This document shows, one piece after another, positions 1 to 13,130 of a stretch of 64,000 bases of DNA. Source of the stretch: Serilophus lunatus (lineage: Eukaryota > Chordata > Aves > Passeriformes > Eurylaimidae). The position numbers and the translations under genes are program-made. The notes beneath the pieces are model-generated. The model was not told the origin of the DNA and did no database searches. It saw nothing but the letters and a program-made list of their open reading frames with translations. Location: NCBI GenBank assembly GCA_013399895.1, contig VXBA01000663.1, positions 466,069-530,068 on the forward strand, given 5' to 3'. Position 1 is the first letter of the stretch. Each line of letters opens with the position of its first letter.

Positions 1-43
<43 letters not shown>
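1..43. repeat. Poly-A run at the window edge
   Basis: There are 43 consecutive A bases, cut by the window start. This could be the tail of a retrotransposed sequence lying to the left, a long homopolymer, or an assembly-edge artefact. There is not enough flank to decide. Confidence 0.8.
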
Positions 44-45
<2 letters not shown>

Positions 46-3000
46 GTTCTCCGTCCCAATACTTCCGAAATGTCTGCTCAAAGAACTATGGAGAGGCTTG
101 TTCTGAAATGGACAGCGGACTTACAGAAAAAATACAAAGTACTTAAGGTTTGAAGGGATTTCTGGAAGTCACCCGGTTTAAACACTTGCCTCCCACTCTG
201 TTCAGCACAGGAATAAATGCAAAATTAGATAAAATATCCTAATAATTTCTTAATGCTTTTAATGAAAGACAAGTGCTTCATTGGACTAGTCTTCAGAGAG
301 TTCTTATTTTTCATCATAATGCAAATTGCCAAAAACAAAGTTCCATCAGGCAGGCTGGCTCATTACCCAAACAGTTCAAACTCTGGTACAGTGGAGTTTA
401 AATTAGGAAGACAGGATTCTACTCTTATTATGCACAAACACACTACGTGTCCTAAAAAGTCCAATAGGGTTCCAAATCTTGAGTTGTTTAAGTTTAAAGT
501 CAAGTTCTCTTTAAATTTGCAAATACAAGTGCTGCATGTCCTACCAAGTCTGGCATACACTTAGCATAATAATAAAGATCTCAAAGGTCTTATCTCTGAT
601 AGTACCTAAAATCAGATGTCTAAGGGAAAAGGATGTTTGTGGCAATGCTCTCCCAGCCTTCAACTGAAAGTTCAGCGGCCTGATGAAATTTCCCATTGCT
701 CAACTCTATTGCTATACTTTCTTTACAAAGTACAAATATTTTTCAACATTGCTGTCATCAGAACAAGGACATCCAGTATGCTTTTTGAAACATTGCATAC
801 TGTTATGGCATGGCAATGGCTGTAAAGTTAACAATAAGCACTAGCACAGAAAATAAAGACAGAGTGTACCTCCAAGAAAACAGCACAACACCATAAAATT
901 TTTCCAGAAAGATTTAAAATGCATATTGGTTCCTTTATTCTGATTTTACTATAAAATTATGATCTAAATGAATATACTCTATTTTGTGGCAACATCTACA
1001 GAACTTATCATTGTGGTGAAAAATAAAATTAAATTCAAGGCACCCTATAGTTGCCATGTATCAGAGCTAGGTCTGTGTACACATCCAGCACAACTCACCA
1101 GTTCCCAGCAAGGACCAGGAATCGTTCAACTGAAATACCTCAAATCAGTGCCTTGCATCCCCCACACAGTTGGGAATAATGGACAGTCCCTGAAGTTTCC
1201 CCAGGCAGCTCCTGCCGTGCATAGACCAACTGGTAGGAATTGCTTGCAAGCATTAATAGCATCTAAGGTCAAGAATCCCACATTCCCAGAGACTCCCTAA
1301 GGCAGCCAAAACTGTTCTTATTTACATAGTGATCATATATACAAGACAACCAGGAAGTGTTTGGTACAGAGCTTACCGTAAAACAAAATAAACACATTGT
1401 ACATAATCATCAGAAAACAGTTTGTAGAGTCTCATCTAATCCAGCTGAAGAGACTTCTATCACCATCTGGTAACAGACCATCAGACTCCAAGAGATTAGA
1501 TTCCCCAGATGAGCATTACTCAACACAACAGAAACCAGACAATTACTTCTTCCATTCACTCTTTAAACAAACAGCTGTTTGATGGTGTAACAATATTGGG
1601 AAAGTTATTTGGAGACAAGGGATTACATGGCCTTTTTCAATGAAACATTATGGTCATCTCCCAACATGTGTCAACAAATTAAGCCTACTTTGTCTGCATC
1701 TGTGTGGCTTCCTTAATGGTTTCCAGATTAAAGTTTTTGGCATAATACCTAGAAATATTTGTTTTAGCAAAGTTGCACTGAACTAAATGATAGAAAATGA
1801 TCAAAAGCTCAATTCAAGCTTCACATTAATCCTAGAAGTTTTACTCACATTTTACATAGACATTAGAACAAAAAAAGCCAGAAAGACCACGACATTTTCA
1901 TGTAATCTTGATGACACCAGACGGAAAAACATTTCCACACATTTCTCACACATTTTTCTCAAATACTTGAAGTAAATTAACTGCATCACCAATGTTACCA
2001 CTTTAAAATACCACCCTGACAAGATTAGAACAGTTATTTCGCAAGCAAAGGTTGCATCTACCACTCAAATTACAGGTTCTCAGTTAGTCAAAGTGTGATC
2101 AGCTTCTCAACTCTGTCTTCTCAAAAAATGCAACCACCAGAGCCAAGTTTGTTTTTATTTTGACTTCTTTTTTATGTACACCGTTAAGTGATTCAACGAT
2201 TTTCTTACTCCTTAAAGACTATGCCTTTATATCTTGACTGCCTTGAATTGATGGTGATGAGCAGCAGTACCTCTTACACCCAGGTTACACCTCAGAACCA
2301 GCTGGGAACTGGTGCTGACATGAGCAATACAATCATCATCTCATAAGGTATCATTCCCATCCTCATCCCCTTCCCCCCCAGCATAGTTACATTTCAATTA
2401 TCTAAGGCAGTAAACAAGTCAGATAATTATTTTTAAAAAGAAAAAAGACCCTGGGTAATACATGTATACATGTAGTAAGTTACGGAAGAACACTCAACAA
2501 TGTTACTGTATCAAAGTTATACTGTTGATTACGAACAGACACAAATCCCTTCACCAATATCCACCTCCGATTAGAAAGTAGGGCATAAAAAGTAACTCTT
2601 CCGCCCTCTGACCTAAATTTACTCACAAGAAATCAATTTGGGCACTTCTGCATTTATAGTACAGTTAATACATAACCTGACAAATAAATAGAAATAAATT
2701 AACTTTAGCAGAAACCACACCTTGAATAATCAATAGAAATACACATAATGGAAAGCTTTTTATTTAAAGCTACTGTACGATGATACTTCTAACAGTTACA
2801 ACTTGACAGCGTAACCTTAAAACCACTATCAATTCTTGGGATGCTCTACCCACACACACATCCTGCTGCAAAGTACAATGAAATGAAGTCCCAAAACTAA
2901 TCATCTATTGTCATCAAGCTTTGTATTTGTTAATCTAATTACAACAGAGTATTATCCATTCATGCTGAAGTCAGTGAAGATAATATGGCCATGCTGATTC

Positions 3001-6000
3001 TTCAAACTCTGTATTAGTGCCATCCCCCTCAGACATCTGCAGGATATTTTATTTTCTTTACAGTATAGTTGTTAGCTTTCCAGTACTGAAGCTACTGAAG
3101 CACTAATCAGAATTAGACTAGTTTGATCTAACTCCAAGTTTTCCTTTCCACCTCCCCAGTAAGACTAACCACCTCAAAGGCAGCTTCATTAATTGCAAAG
3201 AAAACTTTTGACAAGTGAGGAATGCTACATAAAGTGCTTCTGAAAATGGAATGCTAATGGTAACTATGTCCTTTCACACACTGTTCTTAAACTGTGGTAC
3301 CAAACATATTAAAACAATAGCATAATTCACAAATGTGAATATATTTAGTGGACCAAGCTTTAATATTCTTTAAAAACATAAGTGCTAAAGAACTGTACTG
3401 CGCAGCAACCATCAGTTGTGTCTAGAAGTCATAATCATATATTACAATCTTACTGGGACTGGTAATGTATGGACAGACAGCCATAGCCCCAAAGAACACA
3501 CAGAAATCTGCAAAACTCAGAAGCATTTAGACAGCAAAGGTTTTAAGATACTTCAAAGTCTGACTACCTAATTACATTTAAGTATGTAAGCCTTCTTAAA
3601 AGGAAACTTTCAGTTTTGTTTTACAACCCTGTGCCTACTAACACACAATTGTACTCCAAAGCAAGATTTACATGCTAATTACTTGCCCATGCCTGAATAG
3701 CAGGTATTTAAAAATCTATCACAGGATGGTAAAACCAGCAATGAAAGGATAAAGAAGACAAAGGGACTAAAAAATGTTGCTCTTCTGGGTCCTACTTACA
3801 GATTTGCAAACGTTTCTTTTTGGGCTCTGCAAAAGTTTTCGAGGATTAGTGTTCAGAAGTTGAATTATATTGCAAGGCTTGAGTTACATTTTCTATTCTA
3901 TCAGACAAGAGATGGGTTGTTTTTTCTGATGATATTTCATGTTAAAAACATCAATAGCACTATTTTGGTAGGTAATATTTAATGTTGAATGGCAATATAT
4001 CAAGACACATATTTTGAATTCCAAGTCATATTTCAAGGCCAACACAATATCAGTTCAGTTTCTTTTTTTGTTAAAAATAAAACTAGATTAACACTAAAAC
4101 TGAGGGGAATCACTATCATTATAATCAAACAATTAATTATTAAATGAAAATTCCTAATTCCACTAATCTGAATTCTGTTTGTGAAAAATAGCAAAAGTTA
4201 AAGTAGTGCACTAGCTCACCATAGTGAATTGTAAATTATTTCCCACAACTAGAGATTTTTATCTCTGACTAATCAAAGGAGATATTCAACTAGTTTCATA
4301 GATACACTTTCAGAAACAGATGTCTCACTCTATCCTTTGCCATCCAGGATAATCCAGGCACTCAGCTCCAGGGATCAGCATTATTCTGAATCTACAGAGA
4401 AATATGTGCTCATACTATTTTGCAATTTCATTTCAGCATTCTGACACAATTCAGATCTGTGTAGAATAATCACTGGAGCCTAGATCAAGACAACATCAGT
4501 GAAAGGACATTTTTCCACTTCTGAGCAGCCAGTCAAGGAACAGATGTGTAGTCTTTGAGAAGAATCTTACAAATATTTTTCGGTTTTAACTTAATTCTTT
4601 GCTAATTCAGACATTACTTCAGAGCTATGAGCATCATTCACTAAAACTATAGCTTGATGTTTTGATTTAATAAACAAGAAATGATAGCTCTATTCTGTAA
4701 GTAACTAGTTTGTATGTAATTAAATAGAGGGAAAAGAGGTCTATCTCCCCTCAATTTATCTTCACATTTTTTTCTGGTTTCCACACTTTTTTCCTCCTAT
4801 TTCTTCCATTCCAATTAATATGTCTTTTTATTAATAGTCAGATCAGGAGGCTACCTATTAGATTGCAATTTGAACTTTACCATCTAAAATAATAAGAAAA
4901 ATGGTATTTATTTACTTCAGCTTGCTGTCCTGAGCATGGTTAGTAACTGCTGATGTGTCTTTCAATATATAATCTCAGTTGAACTAAGGGAGAGGGGAAA
5001 CTCACAGACATGTTTGACTCCCTTAGGACAGCTTTACCTCAGAAAAGAAAACACACATAAGTGTCTATATAACATAGTGAAGATAAAGACTAATCTTCCT
5101 ACTAATGTGAACTTTTGCATTAGCCCCAGAAGACATTTAACTTCCAACAGATTACAGCTATTGCTCTTGTTCACAGAAACAGTGTTTCTGTCCCTATATC
5201 TAGGGGACAGAACTGAGCCCTTGTAGAGAGCTGTCAAGTCTCATAAATTTAGCTGAATTTTTACAAAACCCAGGTGCAAATATCGACCAATTATTAAGAG
5301 CAACTCTAGTGTCGTTTTTAGATGTTTATAGGCTTCTAGGCAGAGTGCAGGGGAAGAAGAGCTAGGACACATTAGTCAAATAAATGATTTATTAAGATTT
5401 GTATCTTCATAGTTAATTCCCACAATACTCTATCCAGTGTCTGATGCTGTCAATTTTGCTAGTACATTTCCCTGGATGTGATGAGAAATCTATTTCTGTA
5501 TGTCAATGTCAAGAGCATGAGAAAGTTGGGAATTACATAAAACTTTAGAAGTAACTTGGAGAAATTCCTCCAGATAACCAGCTTACAAAGGACATCTCCA
5601 GAAGTCCTGATAATAAGGGAATTCTGCCTGCTTAAAATGACAGTGTGGAGACCAGAAATCCATAGCAGCATTTAAGGCTATTTTATGACGATTCACTCCA
5701 GCATAACTGGTAGAATTGAGAATCCCAGAGAGCAACCAAAGCTCTTAAGATACACCTGTAAAGAATACTGTGACTTGTAAACAATGGAATAAAGGGGCTT
5801 TTTTTTCCTCACAAAAACAGTCCAGATTTTAGAGGAAAATAATTCAAAGACAAGACACTATCGCTGTAACTTGAGGCGGTGCATGAGCAGTAAAAGCCAA
5901 CACATGACATGCTTTAATTAAACACATACATTTCTAGCAAGTAAGCTAAATAAAAATTATTAGACATCATCTCTCACTAAAAACCACAGCATTCCTGAAA

Positions 6001-7312
6001 AAGGCTACTTTTTTCAAGCATTTAATTTTATGCTGATAACTTTCCATAGGACTATGAAGAGCAAAATTACACACTTTAAAGGACATAAATGTTATTAATA
6101 AATAGGAAAAGGAGAATATGCAAATCCTGGGGGATATCTGGGAACACATGAAATTTAATTCAGACATTATTCTTCTAATTACAAGGGAGAAACTACTGAG
6201 AAAGGAGTGTACTTTACCTTTTCAAATGAAGACAGACACAGTTCTGAAAAACATGCTTGAATTAAAATTACTGGACTCAATATGAAGGTAAATGAGTTAA
6301 GTTTAAGAACTTATTATTTACAGGTCCAACTATATGATCTGAGGAACTGTTCTGACTTCCATTGTAGAAACACAAAACTACAGGTGAGTTCTAAGCAGAT
6401 GTATTTACTTTCATCTTAAACACTAAACATTATTATATTTTTTTAATGTATGAAATTTTTTGTATCTATATTGTGTTATTTATTCAGTCATTATCTCACT
6501 GTACTTTTATAGGCATAGACTCCTTTCTAAGAATCTTGGTTTGGAGTCACTAAGCAATGCGTCTGCCCTCTGGTGGTCACACTCACTTTTTTTAGATGTT
6601 CCCACATTTTTATTTTCTTAAGTTAAAAACGCACTTTATACAACTACCACATAAGAGATCTGATATATATTTAGCTTTTAGTCACCTTGGGATGGCTTGC
6701 TTTCCATTTATATGATTGCTTACATTTCAACTCTATCATGCAGAAATAGCTTGCACATGATTGTATTTCTTGTTTTGTCCATATCTAGAACCAAGTTTAG
6801 ACACCAGTTTTTAAAACACTTAATCTACAGAAAAGCATAAAACACTAGAACTTTCAATTTATGTTGAGATTATATATTTGATATTGTTTGGGAAAGATGT
6901 TACAACTTCTAATACATTGAAATGTTGGCTACTGGACTCCAAGGTTCGTAAATACATTAAACTGCTTCTGAGGAAAAACATCGATATTAAAAGAATTATT
7001 TGCACATTAAAGGTGTCAGAGCTGCACTGTGTAGAAACTTCTATACATGCACAGTCACTCCAGTAGGCAAAAGGCAAGCCAATTAAGGCACATACAGCTC
7101 CAATAAGAAGGATGAGTTCCTTCACAAACTCAGAGCTGTCCCTAACACAAGTGCAGGATTACTTAGTCAGAGCTGCAGCAACAGTAGTAGAAGTTCTTTT
7201 CTGCTGCTATATCCTAATCAAACCTAGACCTAGGGAATAATAATGGCACCTGCATTAGAAAGACGAGCTCAGAAGACCGGTGGATTGTCTGCAAGAGCCT
7301 CAAGAACACAGC
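44..7312. other. Noncoding AT-rich DNA, probably NRCAM intron 1
   Basis: No exon, RNA gene or well-preserved repeat is recognisable here apart from the CTCF-like site listed separately. All open frames are short, lack splice context and look like chance. Calling it NRCAM intron 1 is inference only: it lies downstream, on the minus strand, of the CpG island at 13.1-14.05 kb, which sits where the NRCAM promoter should be relative to PNPLA8. Confidence 0.4.
6561..6580 (-). promoter_or_regulatory. CTCF-like binding motif
   Basis: On the minus strand the sequence reads GTGACCACCAGAGGGCAGAC. This closely fits the CTCF core CCASYAGRKGGCRS as I recall it: CCACCAGAGGGCAG matches throughout. It stands out in an AT-rich stretch. 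Occupancy cannot be judged from sequence. Confidence 0.5.
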
Positions 7313-7870
7313 AAAGAATCATCAAACATCACATTGGGAAAGGACCTCAAAGATCATCTGCTTCAGCCTTTCTTGGCAAAAAGCACAGTCTAGACAAGGT
7401 GGTCAAGCAGCCTGTCCAGACGCATCTTAAAAGCACTCACGGTTAGGGAATCTACCTCTTCCCTGGAAAATTATTCCAGAGGCTGATTGTTCGCTTCGTT
7501 AAAAACTTTCCTCTTGTGACCAATCAGAATCTCCCAAGGAGTAACTTGTATCCATTATCCCTCCTCTTTTCCATGTGACTCCTGGTAAAAGGGAGTCTCC
7601 AACTTCTTTGTAGCCAACCCTTAAAGACTGCAACATGTTGCTAAACCTTCTCTTCTCATAGCTGAACAACCCAGCTGTCTCAGCCTTTCCTCACGCTAAG
7701 CTTCCCGGTCCTTGGATCATCTTTGTGGCTCTTCTCTGACTCTCTCCAGCCTGTCCACAACTTTCTTGTGTAAAGGAGACCACACAGTATTCCAGGTATG
7801 GCCTCACAAGCACTGATCTCCCTTTTTCACCTTCACTGCCAAGATATCCCCTATCTTTGTGTGTCTCTGA
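7313..7870 (-). mobile_element. CR1 LINE, 3' part, minus orientation
   Basis: Read on the plus strand this is a reverse-complement CR1 3' end. It opens with the degenerate AGAATCAT tail and the GGGAAAGGACCTCAAAGATC block. It continues through the CCTTCTCTTCTCATAGCTGAACAACCC block near 7650 and the TTGGATCATCTTTGTGGCTC block near 7713, and ends near the CAGTATTCCAGGTATGGCCTC block. It is 5'-truncated and carries many substitutions, so it is an old copy with no intact reading frame. Confidence 0.85.
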
Positions 7871-10800
7871 ACTTCACTACAAATAAACCACTATGTTCAT
7901 AAACGCAAGCAGGAATCCTTTCACCAAATAGAAAAGACCTTATCTCTGGTCACAAGGGCTCCTGTCTTCATGACTTACAGACTTGATCACTACAATAGCG
8001 AAATTATTTCTTCACGCTCCAGAGAAAGCAACTTCCTTAAAGTGTGACAGGATCCTACAATACATCCTGATGCTGGCTCCAGCTTTTAGTGTTACTCAGA
8101 CCTCAGTTCACTGTGTGGAAAAGAGTTGCCATCATGACCCAAAATTATTTAACACCGCCAACAAAACCAAATCACACTGGAATCATTAAAGTTGTTCATA
8201 ACTGAAAATGCTCAATCTAACAGCACCAAGATTCAAGAATGCCTAGAATTTATTCAACATTTCATGCAAAAACACCATTGCTGTTCTTCTCTCTCTTATT
8301 GCAAAGTTCCCCTCTAGTAAACATACTCAAGTCCTGTACAATTTTGAAACAATGGGAAAGGAAAAGGCATATATCCCCCTTTCCAGAATGTTAGTAAGAA
8401 TTACCTAGTCAGAAGAGATTCAAAAACAGTAAAATGGCTAGCACCTCATGCCACTCAAAGGGAGAACCAAATTTTGATTTCTTGTTGTCATGTAACAAAC
8501 ATAACAAAATTACCAGATATAGCTGAGCTGACTATTAAAAAAATGCCTTCCATTTTAAAAGAAAGAGCAGCAATGCAAGGGAATTTAATTTCCTATTATA
8601 TATTTAGTTTTCCAGAGACAACAGCACCAATCTATGGGGGTCGGGTGCTTCATGGAGGGACACATAGATTCCAGTTTACTCAGGGTGGCAGTAATGACAT
8701 CACTAAACCTGTTTATCCCATAGAAGAGCTGTGGCCAAGCTATGACTTGAAAATTCTAAGAAGCAAGGCACATCAGGTACCTCCTGCATTTTGATTCCCC
8801 TAGAGATATGAACAGCATCAGGGCCAGAAACCCCACCTTTTAAAACACCAGAGAAATTGTGAAGAGAACCATCCCTCCTCTTCTACAAAGGGTAACCTGT
8901 GGTGTACAAGCCTAGTGAAGAACAACGCCGAACCCTTAAACGCTCTTGAAATGTAGTCCTTCTTAATGTGTTTTTTCCCCTCTTCCTTTGAATTTTGTTC
9001 CTTTCTACTACCCTGGCCATGCTACAATACTCAGCAGGGAAGACTTCCCCATTTGGCCAGCACCTATGCACTAGCTGGTTAACTCCATAGTATTGTTCTC
9101 CACCAGCAAAACTGTTCCCTGACTCTAAATCTGATATGAAAGCTAGGTTTTGCACTAATTGATTACATATACCTCCTATGCATACACACAGACACACACA
9201 GAGCCCTACAGTATTGTGACATTGTAAAGGCAACTTCTTTACATGAATCCTTAGAATCATATTGGACAAACACAGTAGCACTGAAAACACAGAAAAAGTA
9301 AAGCTAGAAGTAAGAGGCACAGACAAGAAAGACAAAGACAATCTGTACTCATGTACAAGCACTGTGTATAAACACTGTCAGCTCCTCAGTCAGGTAAAGG
9401 AAAATGGTATGTTAATATTTTGGTTGGCTGTCTGGAAAAACCTAATTGGCGGCCAAAGACTAGCTCATATAAGCAGGAAGTTATGGATCGGCTTTTGTTT
9501 TCCTCAAACAAGCTGTTGAACAGTAACAATTACATACTTTAAACCAGAGGAAATTAAAAGGTCATGTATACCTAATGGCGCAAAGTATTACAACAACCTG
9601 ATTCCCACTGGGATGCATCCAAGTTCAGCCATCTTACATGAGTGTTTACAGAATTAGAGAGACTACATCTGTACTGATTCTGTCTGATTTAACTGACAAT
9701 TTAGACAGCTAGTTCCTTTCTAATGAGGCTGTTTTTTAAAGTTATCACGTCCTCATAAGTAGAACTGGCCTTTTTTTCCTCTCTTGGCTATTTTTGAGCA
9801 TCTGAGATGCTCTGCATCAAATGCTGCTTTTTATGTAAAGTTTAGTTGCTTAAAGTAGAATGGGGGTACTGTGAGGTCTTACAGAAACATTTTATAATTC
9901 AAGCTGTTATGCTTCCACACTAAAAAGTTAACAAGGGGAAAGCTGTAATCACATTATGAATTGAGCCATTTCAAAACCAAAACAGTGTAGGCAAACAGTG
10001 TATTCACAAAATGAATACTAAGATACATTTATCCCAATTCATACAGCAAACCAAAAAAAAATTGAAAGCTTCTTAACAACAGTTAATAGAGGACACAGAT
10101 GAGCATTTCTGTACTTATTCAACATTTACTAGAAGTGAGAAGCTAAAGAGCAATCCAGAGGAGTATTTGCAATGCAATTAGGCTAGACAAGCAAGTCTGA
10201 ATGTATGCCAGCTGCAGGGGTCTGCCCTTAATTCACACAATCAAATGTCTAGTGTGTCACACAGTGTCTAGCATCAGTATCTCCAGTATTAAAAGTCTCA
10301 TCAGATATGTACTTGTTTATTGAGCAACTTAATCAGGGTCTGAACACATATCTAGCTGTACCTTCTAGCAGTCTATATGCCAGTCCATCACCATCTGTCA
10401 GTTAAAGCTTTCATAGACAGAAAAAAAATCAATTCACACAAATGTGTTCGGCACTCAAACTAAGCTATCATTCACATTTCTATATAAGACTTGAATTCCT
10501 TTTCAGTGTTCTTCAACTTTGACCCAGCTCTACCCCCTTCTTCACTGAAAAGGGCAAAGACAACAGCCCAGCAAGTGGGACAGGCAAAACAGACCTCCTT
10601 TGTTCACTTTTTCCCTTTCAGTTTTCTATTGAGGTAAATAACTGAAAGCTCAGCCAGCCTCCAGTAGCTCAGAAGAAAGCAATATAGTCAGCTTGCAACT
10701 ATCCTTTCCTGGTTAACAAACTGTAGGACAAAACTTATGGTGCATCATGTTAACCTTCTTATTGGGGATTAACTCTTTACAAATTCCCTTAATATTATAT

Positions 10801-13130
10801 TTACAAGACAGTATTTATACATGCAGAAGTCACAGGATCTTTAATACTGAATTGAGTAGGCAATACGCATACTTACCAACTTAAAATGCAACAAATTTTC
10901 ACCGTGGAGAAAGTATAACTGAATTTTTTGAATACTATCAGCCCACTCAGGAAGGCAAAATCAAATTCATTGCATATTGGCCAACACACAATCTCCTGCA
11001 TTATACCCTCAGCTTACATTATCAACATACACTTTCCTCCGTATGGCTTCCCATTTCATCAACTCTGTTCATAAAACATGACAAAATGAACAGGTCCAGT
11101 TTAAACTCAACAGCGCAGTCTTACTGTACTTTTTCAATAACATGGAAGTTAAGTAATCACAATTCAAAGTGATTTGAAACAAATTAGTAAAACTACAGAC
11201 TAATGGCAATTCCACAGCTACGGGAAAAACAGATTTAATTTTTAGGCTGATTGAGCTATTTGAGCTGTGCAATAATCTATTAACAAAACCCCTAACCCTT
11301 GGTGTATTCAGTATCTTTTATGTCCAGATACCATGGTGAGCCATTTCCCTAAAGCAGGATGAATAGGCAAACATCCATTACCTTTCCCTGACTTAAAATC
11401 AGAATTCTCAAACCAATAAAATCTGACAGAGAAACCCTGAGAAACTTTAACTTGGTTACCAAAGCTTCTGCTGTTGCCTTTTTGAGCACCAGAGAGAAAT
11501 ACCAAAGTGCAACAAGCTAGCAGAAGGTATCAGTATGCACCACCACTTGATTTGTTATTTCTTTTTCTGAAAATAAAGACAACTAAAAATAGCAGAAGTT
11601 TCTTACTACAGCCCTTCTTATCAAACAAGATGTTGTACATATGATAATACACTCTCTGCAAGAAGTTAAGAATAGTAACTAGGGCTCATATTTTGGAGGT
11701 CTCAGTCACCTTCAACATTACCACTTTTATTTACTGTGGCCAATAACAGTAATGACAGAACGGAGATACTAATACGAGTATGATTAGTTGTGGATTTATC
11801 TGTGAGTTGTGAAGAGGGTTTTAGCTCCATCCTTAGCACCAGCTGCCACAAGCTACCACACCGCCCGATGTGGTCACACAGCTGTACAGATTCCCTTTAG
11901 CTACACTGCCTTTGCACAACTCAGAATGTGAATTCATTCCGTAGATCCTGAGTTCCATCGACACCAAGCAGCTTTCTGGGTTTGCTGCTTTACATTCAAT
12001 ATAAAAACACTTTCCCAGTTCTTTATTGATATATTCTGACTGCTAATTTTAGACACTCAAGAGAATTTCACACTACTTAGAAATTCAAATAAGTAACTTT
12101 CACAGACTTCAGCATCAAACTCTTTAGCAACTTGCATTGCAATTTCTATTCAAAACTAAACAAATGCCTGAGCGGTGTTTATACAATTGATAACATCAAA
12201 CAGAATAGACAAATATTAAAAAGATGCTGAACCTGCAAGCCAGTTTTCTGACTTCTAGGTTCTTTGAGCTAGTATGTAACACTTCTCTTTCCAGCTGACA
12301 TCCTTTGCCGAAGAATACCAACAAGATCCTCCTCTTGGTGTGTAAACCGTTCTCAAACTTAAAATACAGTGCTTTCTGGTGTCGTACAGGGACCTGTTTT
12401 ATCCATAGACCCATATAACTACTACCCATAAATTATCACATCTATTAGGTTAAATTATGAAAGATGTTGAAATGTTCAATACAACAAAGTTTTCAGGTTT
12501 CACCTACGTCTTCCACAATATATTAAAGAATCAAAATGATAATCAGACACAGAGAAAGAAACGCACAAAGACAGGGCACTTTAGAAAACAAGAAAGCCAA
12601 GTGGGTAATACTGGCTTCTTGACTCAGTAGGAGATTGTTTTTAATAAACAGCAAAAAGCTGGACCTTTATGGGTAAAAGAAGATTTTGTCATGGTCTATA
12701 GGTTCCACCGTAGAGTTAAATATCACATTTTCCATTGTTTCATCCAACTACGTAGAGAGCTAAGCAACAGCATTCCTTCCACAAAGTACTTGTCAATATG
12801 GAACAGCCTTATTGACTGGGCTGAAGCACACTATGATCTTAAATATTTAAACAGCTTGGCATTATTAATCAGGTACTGTTTACACTTAAGACTCTGAAGC
12901 CTTGGTTTAAACACATTTCAGACTTCAAAACTAACACATCTATGCTGAAGAGTTCAACGGCGGCTGAAAGCTTAGTTAATTATTAGTTTATAACCTAAGA
13001 AGCAAGTGCGCTCGCTGCACAGACTTTGCCGCGATATTCTGCCTTAATCATAATCAAGAAGCTAAACAAGGGAAAACACGAAAAGCTCAGCATCCACACA
13101 CACTGTAGCTATTTTATATCTAAATAAAAT
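7871..13130. other. Noncoding DNA, probably NRCAM intron 1
   Basis: Nothing convincing is seen apart from a short CA-rich stretch near 9183-9201. The frames at 8474-8794 (plus) and 8883-9362 (minus) resemble no protein I recognise and have no splice or promoter context. Confidence 0.4.

Noticed and set aside
8474..9362. Frames of 106 codons (plus) and 159 codons (minus) near 8.5-9.4 kb
   Set aside because: No recognisable domain, no splice sites or promoter signals in place, and composition like the flanking noncoding DNA.
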